64,000 bases of DNA from Chaenocephalus aceratus (GCA_023974075.1 CM043801.1:4547769-4611768); one strand, 5' to 3'. Counted from the first letter of the stretch, positions 1 through 13,244 are shown. The notes: generated from the letters alone by a model not told the origin. Numbers and translations: made by a program.

Positions 1-242
1 ATTGTAATGCTATTTACGAATATTCAAATAAACCCGTACAAAAAAGCCCCTTGTGTTTAGTTTAGTGTATGTGTTTATAGTGTCGTGGACAGTCCCCATT
101 AATCAACTGTCACTAAACAGTAAATGGGGCAGTTTTTGCAAACACTGCAAAACGTCCAGCTGTCGTCCCCGGCCAGATGATAGTGGACGCCCGTGTCTGC
201 CTGTGCTTCGAGGGAAGGTGTTTCCGGTGCTGCTGGACTTAC

Positions 243-379
243 TGAACTCCGTGGCGGTGACGGAGATGTTGTGCCAGGCGCTCTCCTCCCGGTCCAGGGT
301 TCTGAGCAGGAACACAGAGCCGTTCCCTGGGTGCACGTTGAACAGGCGGTCCATGTCAGTGCGCCGGTCGATGGAGTAC
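243..379 (-). CDS. Cadherin exon 7 (EC4)
   Basis: This 137-bp exon is bounded by an acceptor (CTCACAG before GTACTCC) and a GTAAGT donor. It completes the lysine codon split with the previous exon and encodes 45 full codons: [14 protein letters not shown], an N-glycosylation sequon NGS, the LDREES calcium motif and the sequon NIS. The length equals the usual type II cadherin exon at this place. It forms the first half of the fourth extracellular cadherin domain. Continuation exons for EC4, EC5, membrane and tail are not in the window. The two sequons are seen; their use is inferred. Confidence 0.92.
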
Positions 380-2867
380 CTGTGAGAGGGACACAGCGAG
401 GTGAGCGGGGGCTAAGTGAAGCCAGCGGGGGGGTGACCTGCAGCAACCCTCATGTTCCCACTTAGCATGTGATACAGTGCTGACACCCTGTACTGTATGT
501 GCATGTTCTACTAGCCCTCTGGCCAGCCCAATGTGTTCATCGTCCACATGTTACCATGTGCTGTATATTACATGCAGGTTACATGGAGTCTGTGCGTGTA
601 CACAACACACATCCTGCTGTGTCTCCTAGTAACATGTACAACAAGTGTTCATTTACCCACACTTGCTTAACAACAAGAATCTGCCAATGCAAACTTGTAT
701 ATTCTATATACTTATTAAACAGTACTATATAATTATATTCGAGCAACACATTCAACGATCAACCTTTTAGAATAGTGTCATCCCTCTATTGGGTTAATGC
801 CAATCCCCAAGTATTAACCTGTAAATAAACAGTAACGTTGTGTTATGCATGTGTATTTATTTAGGTCTCTATGCTAAGTTAGTAGGCTAACTGAACCAAG
901 CTTCATGTATGACATTTACAATATGTGTAAATCTATCTATGCAGATATTTTCTACACTCGTTCTTTAGGTGTGGTGAAAACCAAGGAAATGCACTTTGTT
1001 GAAGCATGTGCTTGTGTTTACTACCACGTGAGCAGCATGTGTGTGACAGAGGGGTGATCTCAATTAAACTTGTCGTTAATCATGATTAATCACAGATGTT
1101 GTATTGTGACTAACAAGACTAAATGTTTTAATTATAACTTTTCTCAGTCGGAAATTAATTCAACACCAACAGGCGTGCAGACTTTAATGTAAGGGTGGAC
1201 AGAAAACACCCGCCTTGATATTCTGACAGCTGGAATCGTTGCACCGCTCCCTGAGAGTCTCTATTTCTGATCTAGTTGCTGCATGCAGCTATTCACAGCC
1301 TCACAGCCCTGCATACATTAAAGAAGTGACATGCCTTTGCTACTGCCTGTCAAAGAGGAGGCTTTTGGAACAGGAAGTGCATCCTGTGCTGTGTGTGAAA
1401 CATACCAACTCCACAGTACACTATCAACTGCGATCAGCTGTTAATGGTGTACCGTTCAATAAATGAGTGTTTCCATAAAGAGATATATGAGGGTGACATA
1501 AAGTGTTGCCTCAGTCCGCCCATGCTCTATCATAATTAGAAAGCACTCAACAGTAACATAGTAGTTCACTGACACAATGTGAACGGGTGATAGTCACACA
1601 CAAAGGCACAAACACAGAAATAATTGGAATTGTGTGTGTGTGTGCCCCCTTGTGACACATCATTCTAAGAGCACTCCATGGTGCTGTGCCTGTTTTAATT
1701 GGAGTGCGTTCCTCATCAGCTGGCTTGCTTTAAATGTAGGGAAATAAGAGCTCAGTCTGCTGTCACTTTATCACACAGTTACACGCACTGCTGCCATCTA
1801 TTCATCATCTGCGTTTCCTCTATGTGTCCTACAGCTCTGTGTGTGTGTGCACCTCTTTCTATCCAGATCATTAGACATATGGAGTCCTTCATTGTCCTAT
1901 TGGGTTTTTTTGTAACTTAAATCAACGTCAAGGGCGACCCTTTGGGGCCAAACACGCCATTCCAGGATGTTGGCTCTCCCATGAGAAATCATCGTTGTCA
2001 ATGTGTAGGCAATCGATGTGTATTGAGAGAACATGGAGGCTATAATATATTTTAAATGTAAGCTGATGTGAAACAAATAAAGGTAATGTGAGTGTGAATG
2101 TGAGATAGTCGTTACACAACAGCGTGTCTGAATATTAGCAGGTGTTTGACTCTGTGTGATTCCCACACACAAATTGTGAAAACAAAACTTCAAAGAGCTT
2201 GTTTATCAAAGAAATTCCCGAGGGTGAATCCCCCCTGGACCCCCAACAGAGGTCCAGGTAGCCACTATATCTCTATGCTGGTCTTAAACCTAGTCAACGT
2301 ATTGGGGCTGCCCCAGAAAGAAGTGGTTTCTTTAGGCTGCAGCCCTGGTGGGATGGTGTATATTAACAGTGAATAGGTTCGATGTAGATAGGGAGATATG
2401 CTTTATAATTAATCAGTAAGATCAATAAACTGATGTGCCCGAGCCACCTATTATTTTTACCTTGGGCCTTTGAAATCAAATACACACCCACAGATGTAGG
2501 TCATGTAAGGGAGGAATGCTTTAAAGTCCAGTTGAAATCTAAATATTTCAAAAGCTAATGTGAAAGTGATTGTATTTTTTGTTATCATTGAATAAAACTA
2601 TATTTACTTCTTGTTTCTTTGTTGTCAAGCTATTCAGAAAGAAGCGTAGATCCACCAGAAAAAAGCGTAGAGCTCGTACAAGAGCTCGTAGTGAAGAAGC
2701 TGTAGAACTTAAGATGGATTTTCCACCATTAGCCAACATCCTTCCTCACTTTGACACAGAGCAATCATTACATGTCTCATGATAGGATAACAAAAAAACG
2801 GTAAATCGGATCTACCATCAATAAATCATAGAAAATGAACCAAATGTAATGTTTTGTCTGATTACAC
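380..2867. other. Intron between exons 6 and 7, unannotated part
   Basis: AT-rich intron sequence. Apart from a short GT tract near 1630 and a phrase at about 2225 (GAATCCCCCCTGGACCCCC) of the kind seen in dispersed fish repeats, no gene, RNA or complete mobile element was recognised. Confidence 0.6.
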
Positions 2868-3387
2868 TTAAAGATCCCCCATTATACTGTTTTTCATCAG
2901 TCGTTTTGATAGATCTCAGATATATACAAAACATGTCTCTGAAGTGTTTGGCTCCAAATACCAAGCAGATCGTGCATTGTAGAATCCCATAATCCCCTCT
3001 GTTTCAGCCCTGTTTCCAAAGTGCTGATTCTCTGTCTGTTACTTTAGATGAAAATAAGGAGCCCCTCCCCACGCCCCTCTGAGAGACATTTGGTTAAAAA
3101 TAACACAATGGTGCTCTAGGAGGAGAATCTGGTGATAAGGTGGGGGGGGGGGTTACCTTGGTTGGTGATTGGCTAATGGCTACACAAGCCAAAAAAACGT
3201 TATGACATCATAAAGTGGCCAAAATCTGATCAGCTCATTTTCAGACAGGTTTTTATAGAAATGGATCAGGACAAAAATAGTCTTGTCTTTTTTCCTGAAA
3301 CTTTCAGAATCTCTTTACCCAGAGGGGACACACATTTATGTATACAATACATGAACAAGTGGATATTGCATAATAGGTGACCTTTAA
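2868..3387. mobile_element. TTAA-flanked MITE, copy 1
   Basis: The element starts TTAAAGATCCCCCATTATAC and ends with an inverted GCATAATAGGTGACCTTTAA; both ends carry TTAA, the target of piggyBac-type transposases. An internal CCAAATACCAAGCAGATC segment is shared with copies at 4754-5423 and 40731-41279. It has no coding capacity, so it is a non-autonomous element. Superfamily is inferred from TTAA only. Confidence 0.7.
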
Positions 3388-3687
3388 CTCATTTTGAATA
3401 TCTTTAACATGTTAAGCACTGAGCCTGTTTTTCAGGTTTCAGGCTCGAATATGACATGCCCAGAACACTTCTAAAAGGGGTAAATTAATAATATTTGTTC
3501 TCAAAGCAATGATACACCTGTGAGTTGGATCTAGAAAAGTCAGAATCAATATAGATGTTTTTATTTTAAAGTAAATTCAGATTGAACATAGTAAAAAAAT
3601 GTAAATGATAGTTTCCATCCAAAAAAAACCCATTACTTATAGTGAAAACCACCCTTGAATGATGGGATAGTAGATACAACTATAACA

Positions 3688-3883
3688 TATATTACATTAC
3701 ATGTCACTTGTTAGACACTTTTCTCCAAAGCGACTTACATACTCAGTACTGTGGGCAATCCCCACAGGAGCAATTAGGGGTGAAGTGTCTCAGGGACACA
3801 ACGACATGCTGACTGCAGTGGGGTTTGAACCTATGACCCCTGATCCGAACACCAACACACTACCCACTGCACCACACGCCTCC
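3688..3883 (-). mobile_element. tRNA-derived SINE in foldback left arm
   Basis: On the minus strand it reads like a tRNA head (GGCGTGTGGTGCAGTGGGTA, an A-box region, and a B-box-like GGTTCAAACCCC), followed by a body with AGTCGCTTT. TATAACA flanks both ends (3681-3687 and 3884-3890), consistent with target-primed insertion. The right arm of the host foldback element lacks it, which dates this insertion after formation of the palindrome. Confidence 0.7.
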
Positions 3884-4753
3884 TATAACAAGTACCCTGT
3901 ATCAATATTGATGCAAAACAAGTGAAATTTGACCTTTTTAGAGAGGTTTAGAAATAAAAACCACCTCTGGGGTCATTTGGGTGTATTTACCATATCTCTG
4001 GAACCCATCGGTCGATTTTGGTGATTGACACCTCTTTTTAACCGATAGAGCCAATAGAATCGAGTGACAGTTAGTAAGTCCCGCTAAACACTTACGTCAA
4101 GTAGAGAGAGGTTTGCGTAAACAGCAGGTGAGACAGCATTAGCTCAGGACTGCAAAACTTTATACCTACTCTGCTGCCATGAATGTAATGATAGATTATC
4201 AGGAACAATTCTAAAGTGACTAAGAGACATTGGATTAACCTTAGACAGCGTTTTTATTCCATTGAACAAGAGCTTTGATCACAAAACAGCAACGGTAAGA
4301 CATAATTATTGTTATGGTTTTGAAAACTGTTGTTTTTTTTATTCTCTGTTCTGGCTGCTAGCTCAGTGAGTTTGTGTCCTACAGTGATGATACTTATAAC
4401 AAAAATGATCTGTGGAGTATCAGCTTTCAGATGATATGTAGTTTGTGGAGAAAATATTAAGTTTTAAAGATTGTTTTGGCTAGTTAGCACCGGAAGTAGC
4501 ATCTGCCCGTTTTAGCTAAGGGCTAATGCTAACGCTTCTTGTGAGACTTGTGTTTTGTTTCTGTAAAAATGGTTCATATTATCAGTTAGCTGAGATTCTT
4601 CTCGTTAATCTGGTATAACACATTAATAGGTTTTTAAATATTAAGATGCCCTGAGACACAGTGTTGTGAAAAAAAAAAACAGGGTCCCCGTCGGCGGGGA
4701 CCTTTGGGCTTAACAGGTTAAGTGTGTATGACACATTCATAGTTTGTTAAATG

Positions 4754-5423
4754 TTAAAGGTCACGTATCATGCTATTTCTAGGCAATATCATTGGTCTCA
4801 GATATATACAAATATATAAAAAACATGTCTATGAAGTGTTTTGCTCAAAATACCAAACAGATCACTGATTCTAGCCATACCTCATATCCCTCTATTTCAC
4901 TTCCTGTTTCAAAAGTGCTGATTTGGGGTATAAAGCGTTAAAAAAAAAAAATGTGATAAAAAGGAGGGGGCTGAGCTCATGCGGGAGATTCTACCGGTGA
5001 TGAAACGCCATATCATGGATTATTAAGGATTATTTCTGAAACAGTATGGAGCTCAAAGGCTTTCTCTCTTGCCGGTTGTATAACAAGGTGAGTTCCTTTT
5101 TATTTCCTGCTTCCTCACACACATGCTCTCCAGTACAGGTTAGCTCTGAGTGTTAGCGATGCTAATGTAAACATGCACCGACCATATTACGTCCAAAACA
5201 GTCGGGCATTGTTTCTGATAGGGCCATGGGTGTAAAGCCAGCCTACATTTCCGATATTACGTCATATCGGACGCAAATCTGAATCAGCTCTGTTGTAGCC
5301 CCGTTTTTTAGAGGGTTTTATTTTTATTTTATGATGCTGCGCGAGTTCCCTGACACACCAGGGACACATATTTATGTATAAAAGACATCAAAAAGTGCAT
5401 TTTGTATGATAGGTCCCCTTTAA
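4754..5423. mobile_element. TTAA-flanked MITE, copy 2, nested
   Basis: TTAAAGGTCACGTATCATGC on the left pairs with GTATGATAGGTCCCCTTTAA on the right. It sits in the central region of the 3412-6406 foldback element, so it was inserted later. It shares the internal ACCAAACAGATCA segment with the other copies. It is non-coding. Confidence 0.75.
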
Positions 5424-6445
5424 GAAGCCCTCAGACGCTGTTTCTTGCAAGATGTTGCGGGAGCCCCGGCCCGCCTTTTTTTGTTCCTCACGAAACTGTG
5501 TCTCAGGGCTTCTTAACATTTAACAACCTATGTGTCATACCCACTTAACGGGAAGAAACTCAGCTAACTGAGCGAAAAAAAGCTAACGCACTTGGCACAG
5601 AACTCACGGTAGAAATACTTTATTACTTATCGGATCTGCACAAACAAGATATCAGCTATGTAGCTGAGATTCCACAGATTCTAGAGGTATACGTTTCATC
5701 ACTGTTCGACCAAAACTCGTGGCAGCTCAGGCAAACCCAGACAACACACGACGTAGCTTTACGGAACAAAACGGCAAATAGTCTTACCGTTGCTGTTTTT
5801 CTGATCAAAAGTTGTGTTCGATGGCATTAAAACAATAAAAACGCAAACTGCGTGCGCATCACTCTAACTCCTCAATGTTAACGTGTAGGTGGATTTCCCC
5901 TTCGATTCTATTGGCTCTAACGGTTCAAAAGAGATGTCAATCACCAAAATCGACCGATGGGTTCCAGAAACGGCAAATCCACCCAAATCCACCCAAATGA
6001 CCCCAGAGGTGGGTTTTATTTTGCTAAATCTCTTTAAAAAGGTCAAATGTCACTTATTTTGCATCAATCTTGATACAGGGTACTTATTATATGTTATAGT
6101 TTGGATTCCTAAAGCTTTTAGTCTACTATCCCATCATTCAAATCAAGGGTGGTTTTCACTATAAGTAATATTTTTTGTTGTTGGACGGACTCTATCATTT
6201 ACATGTTTTACTATGTTCAATCTGAATTTACTTTAAAATAAAAACATCTATATTGATTCTGACTTTTCTAAATCCAACTCACAGGTTTATCATTACTTTG
6301 AGAAAAAATATTATTAATTTAACCCTGTTAGAAGTGAAGTTATAGTCATTTGTTCTGGGAATGTCATTTTCGAGCCTGAGCCCTGAAAAACAGGCTCAGG
6401 GGTTAACAGGTTAAGACATTCTAATGGAGGGGGTTTCTTCCTTAC

Positions 6446-6696
6446 TTGACCATGCTGCGCGCTCCGTCGGGGTCCATGGCGCTGACGGAGCCCACGGCCA
6501 CGCCCACCGCAGCATCCTCCTTCACCTCCATCAGGTAGCTGGCTTTGTAGAACAGCGGCGGCTCGTCCACGTCTTCCACGCCGATCCGGACCGTGGCCAT
6601 GTCTTTGGAGCCCGCCGACATGAAGCGGGGGTCCACCTGCGTGTTCTGGACCTGGATCTCCACAGTGTAGGACGGCTTCTTCTCGAAGTCCAGAGG
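6446..6696 (-). CDS. Cadherin exon 6 (EC3 end, EC4 start)
   Basis: The 251-bp exon starts in phase 0 after a pyrimidine-rich acceptor (CCTCTGCAG) and ends in phase 2 at a GTAAGG donor. It reads [20 protein letters not shown], then [20 protein letters not shown], then the EC3/EC4 linker DVDEPPLFY and the EC4 start up to the calcium motif [10 protein letters not shown]. It appears one codon shorter than family members near the GSKD segment, where related proteins carry a GPFKD-type loop. The exon is very GC-rich compared with its AT-rich intron. It follows intron 8144-6697 and precedes the 6.1 kb intron to exon 7. Confidence 0.93.
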
Positions 6697-8144
6697 CTGC
6701 AGAGGAGGAAGAGGACGTTGGTACAGTGATTGGAGATAATCAGTGTGTTGTTACATTTAATAGTTAAATGAAACTCTTTTGTATATACTAATTTGATCAT
6801 GTTTGGTGTGGTTATTAAATAAAATGTGAGTTGTTGTTTATGCTTTTAGTTTGAAGGCAGCTTCAGGCTCTGGGTTATTTGATATGTTTTGGAGATGAAG
6901 GAGTGATTGGGCAGTTTGTTCACTCTCTTTAAAAGGGTTGTAAAACCTTATCCCGACGAAAACATTTGGAAACGGGGCAAATTTGACCGAAGGACAACAG
7001 GACGGTTAACAGTCGATTTGAACTCTATGGGATATGTACAAGACAGCAGAATCCCAATTGTCAGGAACTCGACTAGCCTGTTATTCAAAAAGGATTTGCT
7101 ATTACTTATTATGTAGCCACGTATAGCTGAGCCAAAAAAACATAAAGAGCATTTCTATACTCTACATTACTAGTAGTTGTGAACCCATTTTATTTGATAG
7201 CTGAGGAGTTGAGCGTCAAAGGCCGGATGTATGGGATGTAAAAACACATCTCTTTTCTTGTATCATGACTTTCAGAAGGATACAATAATGAAAAGAAGCG
7301 GCGCACGCTGCTACAGGGAAAAGTCTAACATTAATAAAAACTGATATAAAGCTGCTGACAGATTCAATCTGATGACAAATGATAATAGTTTCTCAAAAGT
7401 GCAAATAGTGTTGGAATGTGTTTCTCGACATCAGCTGGACAGTACTGCATGGCTGTTTGAAAGCAGAACAAAGGCTCAGATTTAGTTGAACAGCTCTACA
7501 TGAGCTGCCTGCTTCCTTTAAGGAATCCTGGAAATTGTCCTCATCTCGTATCCTGCTGACACAGTATCATTACTTCTTTGTGGAAGCTGGCATACTTTTC
7601 TTAAGGTTGTGTCAGCAGGAAGAACAAAGAATGTCTATATATCAAATTTGATTGTACATCAGTAAACAGGCACTCTGTGAGGACACTGTGATAGAAAAAA
7701 GCCCAAGTCCTGCTGCAAAGACTAGGATTTGGAGGGGGGGGGGGGGTGAAGATGAATACGTTTAATTTGGTTTCTTTCATCTGTCAAGCATGTAGAGGCT
7801 TTGCATATTTAACAGTACGTGTAAAACAGACTACGTGGGCAGGATCCCTATGAGTAGAAAGAGTGGGATCTGCTGAATCACTGCTTTACCATTTATTTTA
7901 TTTAATGCCGTGAGAAAGATATCAAGATAATTAAAAAGCCAGTCCATTTGAATGAGGGCATCAGGAAAGCTACATATTTCACAGTTTTTTTTACAAAAAG
8001 ATGCCCTTTGACTTGATTCTGTGATATTGTCTCTGCTGTTGTCTCTTTTAGGAGCTTTTGATATCTTGTACAATATGCCATGTGTGGACTTATTTCTTCC
8101 TAGTTCTGCTTCCTTAACAGTTTATAATGTGAGTTGTGCCTCAC
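6697..8144. other. Intron between exons 5 and 6
   Basis: AT-rich intron. A 12-bp perfect inverted repeat (CCTGCTGACACA and TGTGTCAGCAGG, about 7552-7619) brackets a 44-base loop; the loop is too unstructured to call a miRNA. A G12 run lies near 7735. Nothing else was recognised. Confidence 0.6.
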
Positions 8145-8332
8145 CTTGCCGACGCTGATGACCCCGTCCTGGGTGTCCTTGTCGGTGGCGATGTCGAACA
8201 TGTCCATGCCGTCCCCGCTGACGATGGTGAAAAACATCTCAGCGTTCTTCCCGATGTCTCTGTCGGTGGCTACGATTCTCCCGACTGAAGTACCGGACTT
8301 GGCCGACTCAGGAACTCTAAACTGGTAAATAC
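8145..8332 (-). CDS. Cadherin exon 5 (EC3)
   Basis: The 188-bp exon begins in phase 1 after a T-rich acceptor (GTTTTTTAG) and ends in phase 0 at a GTGAGG donor. It encodes the first two thirds of the third cadherin domain: [18 protein letters not shown], the calcium-site segment [12 protein letters not shown], then [20 protein letters not shown]. The DKDTQ(D/E)G block is a hallmark of type II EC3 and is closest in flavour to cadherin-9 and -10, though this is not decisive. It is separated from exon 4 by a 16.8 kb intron that holds a LINE and two large TIR elements. Confidence 0.93.
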
Positions 8333-9962
8333 CTAAAAAACAAACAAAAAAACAGGAGTCAGCTGCATGATATAAGACTGCTGCTGCTTTAACGTGATGC
8401 TCCTTATCAATGTTACCACTATTAGCCAATATATACAATTGCTTATGTCGGACTTGAACACACACAGTGGTGTGATACCTTTAATAAGGTCTGTGGTTAA
8501 CACAAGCTGAAGAGATGTTTACATTTTGACAAAACAATTCAAAATCTATGTAAGGCGTTTGCTAACAAGTGACTAAAAAAGACTACGAAACATCATCACG
8601 CTGAACATTAGCCACCTTTAGCTTAGCGGTTGTGACGTGAAGTCATGTGATGATCTAGTTCGTTTATAGCCTAAAGTTAGATTTGTTTTCTTCTGCCGGT
8701 TGCATCTATTCTTTCAAAAATCATAAAGTGGTGTTAATACTGGAGATTACCCTGCTGAACATGTTTTATCATACACGTGTATTTCCCACAATATTTCTAA
8801 ATCCAATGGAAACATCTCATTGCTGTTTGTTGAGGAAGCTAACTTCAAGGTTGGCCTAAAAAACAACATCATCAGTAATGACGTGTATTCCACTACGGGA
8901 TGAGAACACATCTGGGCCAGGCCTGCCTACAACACGACAGCCTTCTCTTTCCTCTCAATGTAGCCATTGGTTCAATGCAGAGCGCTGGTCTGAGGACCAA
9001 AGGATGGACTTTTCTCAACTTTTGCTAAAGCAACTTCACATAAGCACATATTCCTGCTACTTTGTAACACGAACGCTGTGTCTCCACTGATAAAGTTATT
9101 GGCACTGTGTCAAAAAAAATTGGCACAGTCATGTTTGATTCAATCACCAGATAAATAAAGTGAAGCATTTTCTAATTCTACAGATAGCGATTCATAATGA
9201 TTTCCATAACATTCTGGATTGGTGTGATGGCTGATAACAACTTGCACTGAAATGAAATTGTAATGTAATGTTAGTGCACCTTAAAATGCAATATCAGTTA
9301 AGGTGTACGCTATATTTAGAATATTTCCCCTGCTCTGCCTTGCTCTGAAGAGCTGCTTGTTAACTGCTGCCTCGATCACTTATACACTTACGTATCCACA
9401 CTGTGATGAATATGAAGTAACCCTTTAAAACACCCAAAACTTAAAAATCCATCGGTATTCTGAGGATTGATCCATTGCAAGTGGGTGCTAAAGAAATCTA
9501 CCTCGATAAAAGTGTTGACAGAAAACATCAGTCCACAGTACCAGACCTTTGACTGCTGGGTGTTCCCCCTAAAGGCTGCTGTGCTGCCGCTTCATTTGGT
9601 ATTGCCCATTTGAGACTAATAGGTGTGCCCCATTTATTCCATTCTGTCAATAATACACGACCTTGACATTTGCTCATTGCTGATTTGTAACCACGGAGGA
9701 GGGTTTTTACACATTATACCACTCAAGGTTTCTAAACATGTTCCTTTCGGGTGTTTGGGGCGATTTGTCCATGAAGTGCAGCAGTAAGCACATCTTGTCT
9801 AATGTTGCCCTCTGAGGCCCTTTTAGGAAGCTATTGTGATTAAGGATTAAGTGCAGCACACATGAACCTGACTTTCCACAGAAGCTAGAACATAACTCTG
9901 TGAGTAGAGACCAATTGGTATTGATCAAGAAGCCTATCAACCCACCTTTTCTGTTCTAAAAA
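8333..9962. other. Intron between exons 4 and 5, left end
   Basis: AT-rich sequence with no recognisable gene, RNA or paired repeat. Confidence 0.55.
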
Positions 9963-9963
9963 G

Positions 9964-10240
9964 ACCGGCAGTAGCTCAGCCTGTAGGGACTTCGCTTGGG
10001 AACCGAAGGGTCGCTGGTTCAAGTCTTGATCAGACCAACATAAAGAATACGGAGTATGGCCGGGTAGCCGAGAGGTTTTCCTTTTGGCATTCTCCCAAAC
10101 AAGTCATGTGTTGCTGCCTATACGTGTTCAGACCATATGTGTATAGGTCCTACGCATGGGAATGTTCTGTGAGTACAATGACAGTGAAACACTGTATTCT
10201 CCTTAGGGGATCAATAAAGGGTCAAGTTCTTCTTCTCTTC
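9964..10240 (+). mobile_element. tRNA-derived SINE
   Basis: The head GCAGTAGCTCAGCCTGTAGG matches an RNA polymerase III A-box region, and GGTTCAAGTCT at about 10016-10026 matches a B-box. A tRNA-unrelated body of about 180 bases follows, ending in GGGGATCAATAAAGGGTCAA and a CTT-rich tail. There is no acceptor-stem pairing, so it is a SINE and not a tRNA gene. Confidence 0.75.
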
Positions 10241-10793
10241 TTTTATATAACGTAGTACATTGACCTTCATGTTATTTTAACACACACTTATAGACGCATG
10301 TCAGGGCTGCACAGGTGACAACATGCTCAGTATACACCGATGGTTATAGGCATGTTGAGGATGGATCCATGCAACCAAATAACATGGAGACAGTTTGTTC
10401 TTCCTTGAAAAATAAATGACTGAATGCAGAGTGAAGAAACGACATCTTAGTGTTGAGGTGAGACAGGTGCTGTAGACACCAGGAACTGTTAATGCTGATG
10501 GAAGTCGCTGGAACAATGTCTCTCCAACAGACTGCTGACTTCATCATCATTTAAAAATGCATTTCAATTTTTTTTTTTGTGATGAATGTCTTTGTTGTCT
10601 GGAATAAGCGCTAACATTGTGTTCTGCCATCAGTTTGTTATGGCAGTGTGAGATGGCTGGGGCTAAGAGTGCTCCTCCTCGTCAGGAAAGCCTGGTGCTG
10701 CACACACACACGCTAAGTGAATGCAAATGAGATGTCACTCTGCTGTACGAACCTGGGGCAGCTTCATATCAGCAAACTTTCCTTTACTCACAA

Positions 10794-10796
<3 letters not shown>

Positions 10797-10841
<45 letters not shown>
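10797..10841. repeat. (GT)n microsatellite
   Basis: About 22 uninterrupted GT units. Reading frames across it are artefacts. Confidence 0.97.
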
Positions 10842-10842
<1 letters not shown>

Positions 10843-10962
10843 ACTCCATCTAGTGGTGTGCATAAAACACTTGAGTGGGTAATTATATGCTGCTGTGACA
10901 CAGCAGGCGTCACACACCCTGGCAGCTACACACTACTCAACCTGCCACTGTTTTGGTGTACT

Positions 10963-11073
<111 letters not shown>

Positions 11074-11225
11074 TCACAGACAGAGGGAGTGAGATAAAGG
11101 ATGTGCTATGTGTACACATATTATCACACTGCAACAGCTGCAGTTGCCACCACAAAAAGAAGAAGCATTTCACTTGCTTCATGGCACATACGTATGCACA
11201 TATGCTTCTCTGCTAGCTGGCCAGC

Positions 11226-11317
11226 TGTCCACTGAAATGTCCACTGACATGTCCACTGAATGTCCACTGACATGTCCACTGACATGTCCACTGAAATGTC
11301 CACTGAAATGTCCACTT
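11226..11317. repeat. 12-bp minisatellite TGTCCACTGAMA
   Basis: Eight tandem copies of TGTCCACTGA followed by AA or CA, one copy a base shorter. Confidence 0.95.
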
Positions 11318-11625
11318 GAGAACCAGTTCTTTTTTTATTATATCCTAATAATTACCCATACTCAGTGGTCATTGTACCCTGCAAACATATACGCTCAAAC
11401 TCAGAAACTGAGGCCACAAAAGACTTTTTGTACTCTACTATACCAATACTATTAGTAGTCTTTTTATATTTGTTAGCAAAAAAATCAAACCAACAAAAAA
11501 GAAAAGCGGGAGCCTGGAGGAGAAGCACATTTCATCTTCACTCAGTTTTCTCTCTCGGCTCAGACACTGACAGCGCTGATTGAAGACGTGGTGTGAAGTG
11601 AAATGAATAACGCGTGAGGATGAAG

Positions 11626-11635
11626 GTGTGTGTGT

Positions 11636-11678
<43 letters not shown>
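11626..11678. repeat. (GT)n microsatellite
   Basis: About 26 GT units with one GG interruption; a shorter (GT)9 lies at about 11795. Confidence 0.95.
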
Positions 11679-12514
11679 CTCCACTTGTATAAGAGGCACT
11701 TCAGTGTGAAGGACAGGGTGTGGGGTTAAGGGACAGGAAACATACAGGATATATACATGTTGATGTGTCCTCATACTGGTAGAAGTACAGGCATGTGTGT
11801 GTGTGTGTGTTAAGTGTGGTGACCTAAACAGAACGATGGTGCCACGTGCAATCTGTTCAGCAGACCCGCGGCTGATCTTATTGTGCACCCTGAACTGGAG
11901 ACACACACAGGAAGTGAATGGGTGCTAACGCTGGGTGGAGAGGAGGGGGGAGAAAGTGACACTCTGATACAGACAGCGGGATTGAGCCAGGCAGAGATGG
12001 AGAGGGAGGGGGAAAACAATTAGAAGATGAAGAGATGGATAAAGAAAGCCAGAGAGCCGGAGAACGAGGTTCTGCCTTCATGTCAATGTATAGGGATTAG
12101 ACAAGAGAATGACGGATGTGATCGAGGCCGGCAGAGCAGTACGTTACTCTTTTACACTGACACACACACACTCACACTATAGGCAAACTGCTTCTTGATG
12201 AAAAGCTGCCACACGTCCGCCAGCTGTTGCTGCATTCAAACTTCAACTGTACAGCAGCACACTAACTGTCTACAGATGTTACTGCTGCTGAGTGACACTA
12301 GTAGCTAAGATTAGAACATGAAAATGCAACATATTGAGAATCATTTTCTTTAAATACATCTTATCCATGTTTCACCAAGAGGTTGTTTTTTTTACTAGCA
12401 GAACAGAGCAAGATAATACAACTAGCGACAAGGCTAACGCAACATTTGACACCAAGTGTGTCTAACAATGAATTCAGTATTGGCTAGTGGCTCATGCTAG
12501 TTAGCACCCTTAGC
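11679..12514. other. Intron stretch, purine-rich
   Basis: Contains a GA-rich tract at 11930-12070. No gene or mobile element was recognised. Confidence 0.5.
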
Positions 12515-13244
12515 GGTACCACTTTACAATAAGACTACCCTTATAAAGGATTAATAAAGGGTTTATAATTAGGTTATTAATTAGGTTGTAAACACTTTAT
12601 TTATGATTAAGAGCCATTTATAAACCAGTTCTAACATAGTTTTCATACACCAACACAGGCTCACTATTTGGCAAGATGACGAAGCCTTATATTGGCTACC
12701 TAGCTTACTTCGTCTTCTTCATCAGCCAGCATCCTTGGTATCTGTTGTTCACTGAGTTGATTCTCCCCCTTCCATCTTGATGTTTCTTGGCATCTCTTTA
12801 TGACCATTTATTTATGAGTTACTAACATATACATTTATTTATGAGTTACTAACATGTATAACTGCCGAAAGTGTAAAACACATTCCCATGTATTAATGAG
12901 TTACAACCATTTATAATTTGTTTAAGTTATATTAAAGTTATGCATAAATTAGGGCGTGGTCACATGATTGACAGGTCATTCCAGTGACTGCTGTTGTTAG
13001 CTTCCTGTCTCTCTGCTAGCTGCTCCGTGAAGCTACAGGGGCTCTTCCGGCTCAGCTCATCCGGGGAACATCATTTGAACTCGGCCGTGTGTGTTGTGCT
13101 GGTGCCTTGTGGAAGATTCTTCATGCTTCAATCGGACTATTGTGACTCGCTCTGCGGTTAAAACAGACGGTGCATGAATGCGGTTTTGCGGTAAGTGAAA
13201 TTCGAGTACTTTATGTATGTACTTATGTTTTTAGTCAGCTTACG

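Larger units (their letters stand above)
3412..6406. mobile_element. 3 kb foldback element with TTAA ends
   Basis: The two halves are inverted copies of each other. The ends read TTAAGCACTGAGCCTG on the left and CAGGCTCAGGGGTTAA on the right, and long stretches match inverted: 3430-3680 with 6130-6395, 3940-4070 with 5880-6050, 4250-4310 with 5785-5850. The left arm carries a SINE (3688-3883) absent from the right arm, and the centre carries a TTAA MITE (4754-5423). No transposase is visible. TTAA ends suggest mobilisation by a piggyBac-like enzyme. Confidence 0.8.

Noticed and set aside
6424..6729. 101-codon plus-strand frame
   Set aside because: It is the antisense of cadherin exon 6.
7552..7619. 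miRNA-like hairpin
   Set aside because: Only the 12-bp base pairs; the 44-base loop does not continue the stem.
9964..10036. Possible tRNA gene
   Set aside because: A- and B-box regions are present but there is no acceptor-stem pairing, and a SINE body follows.
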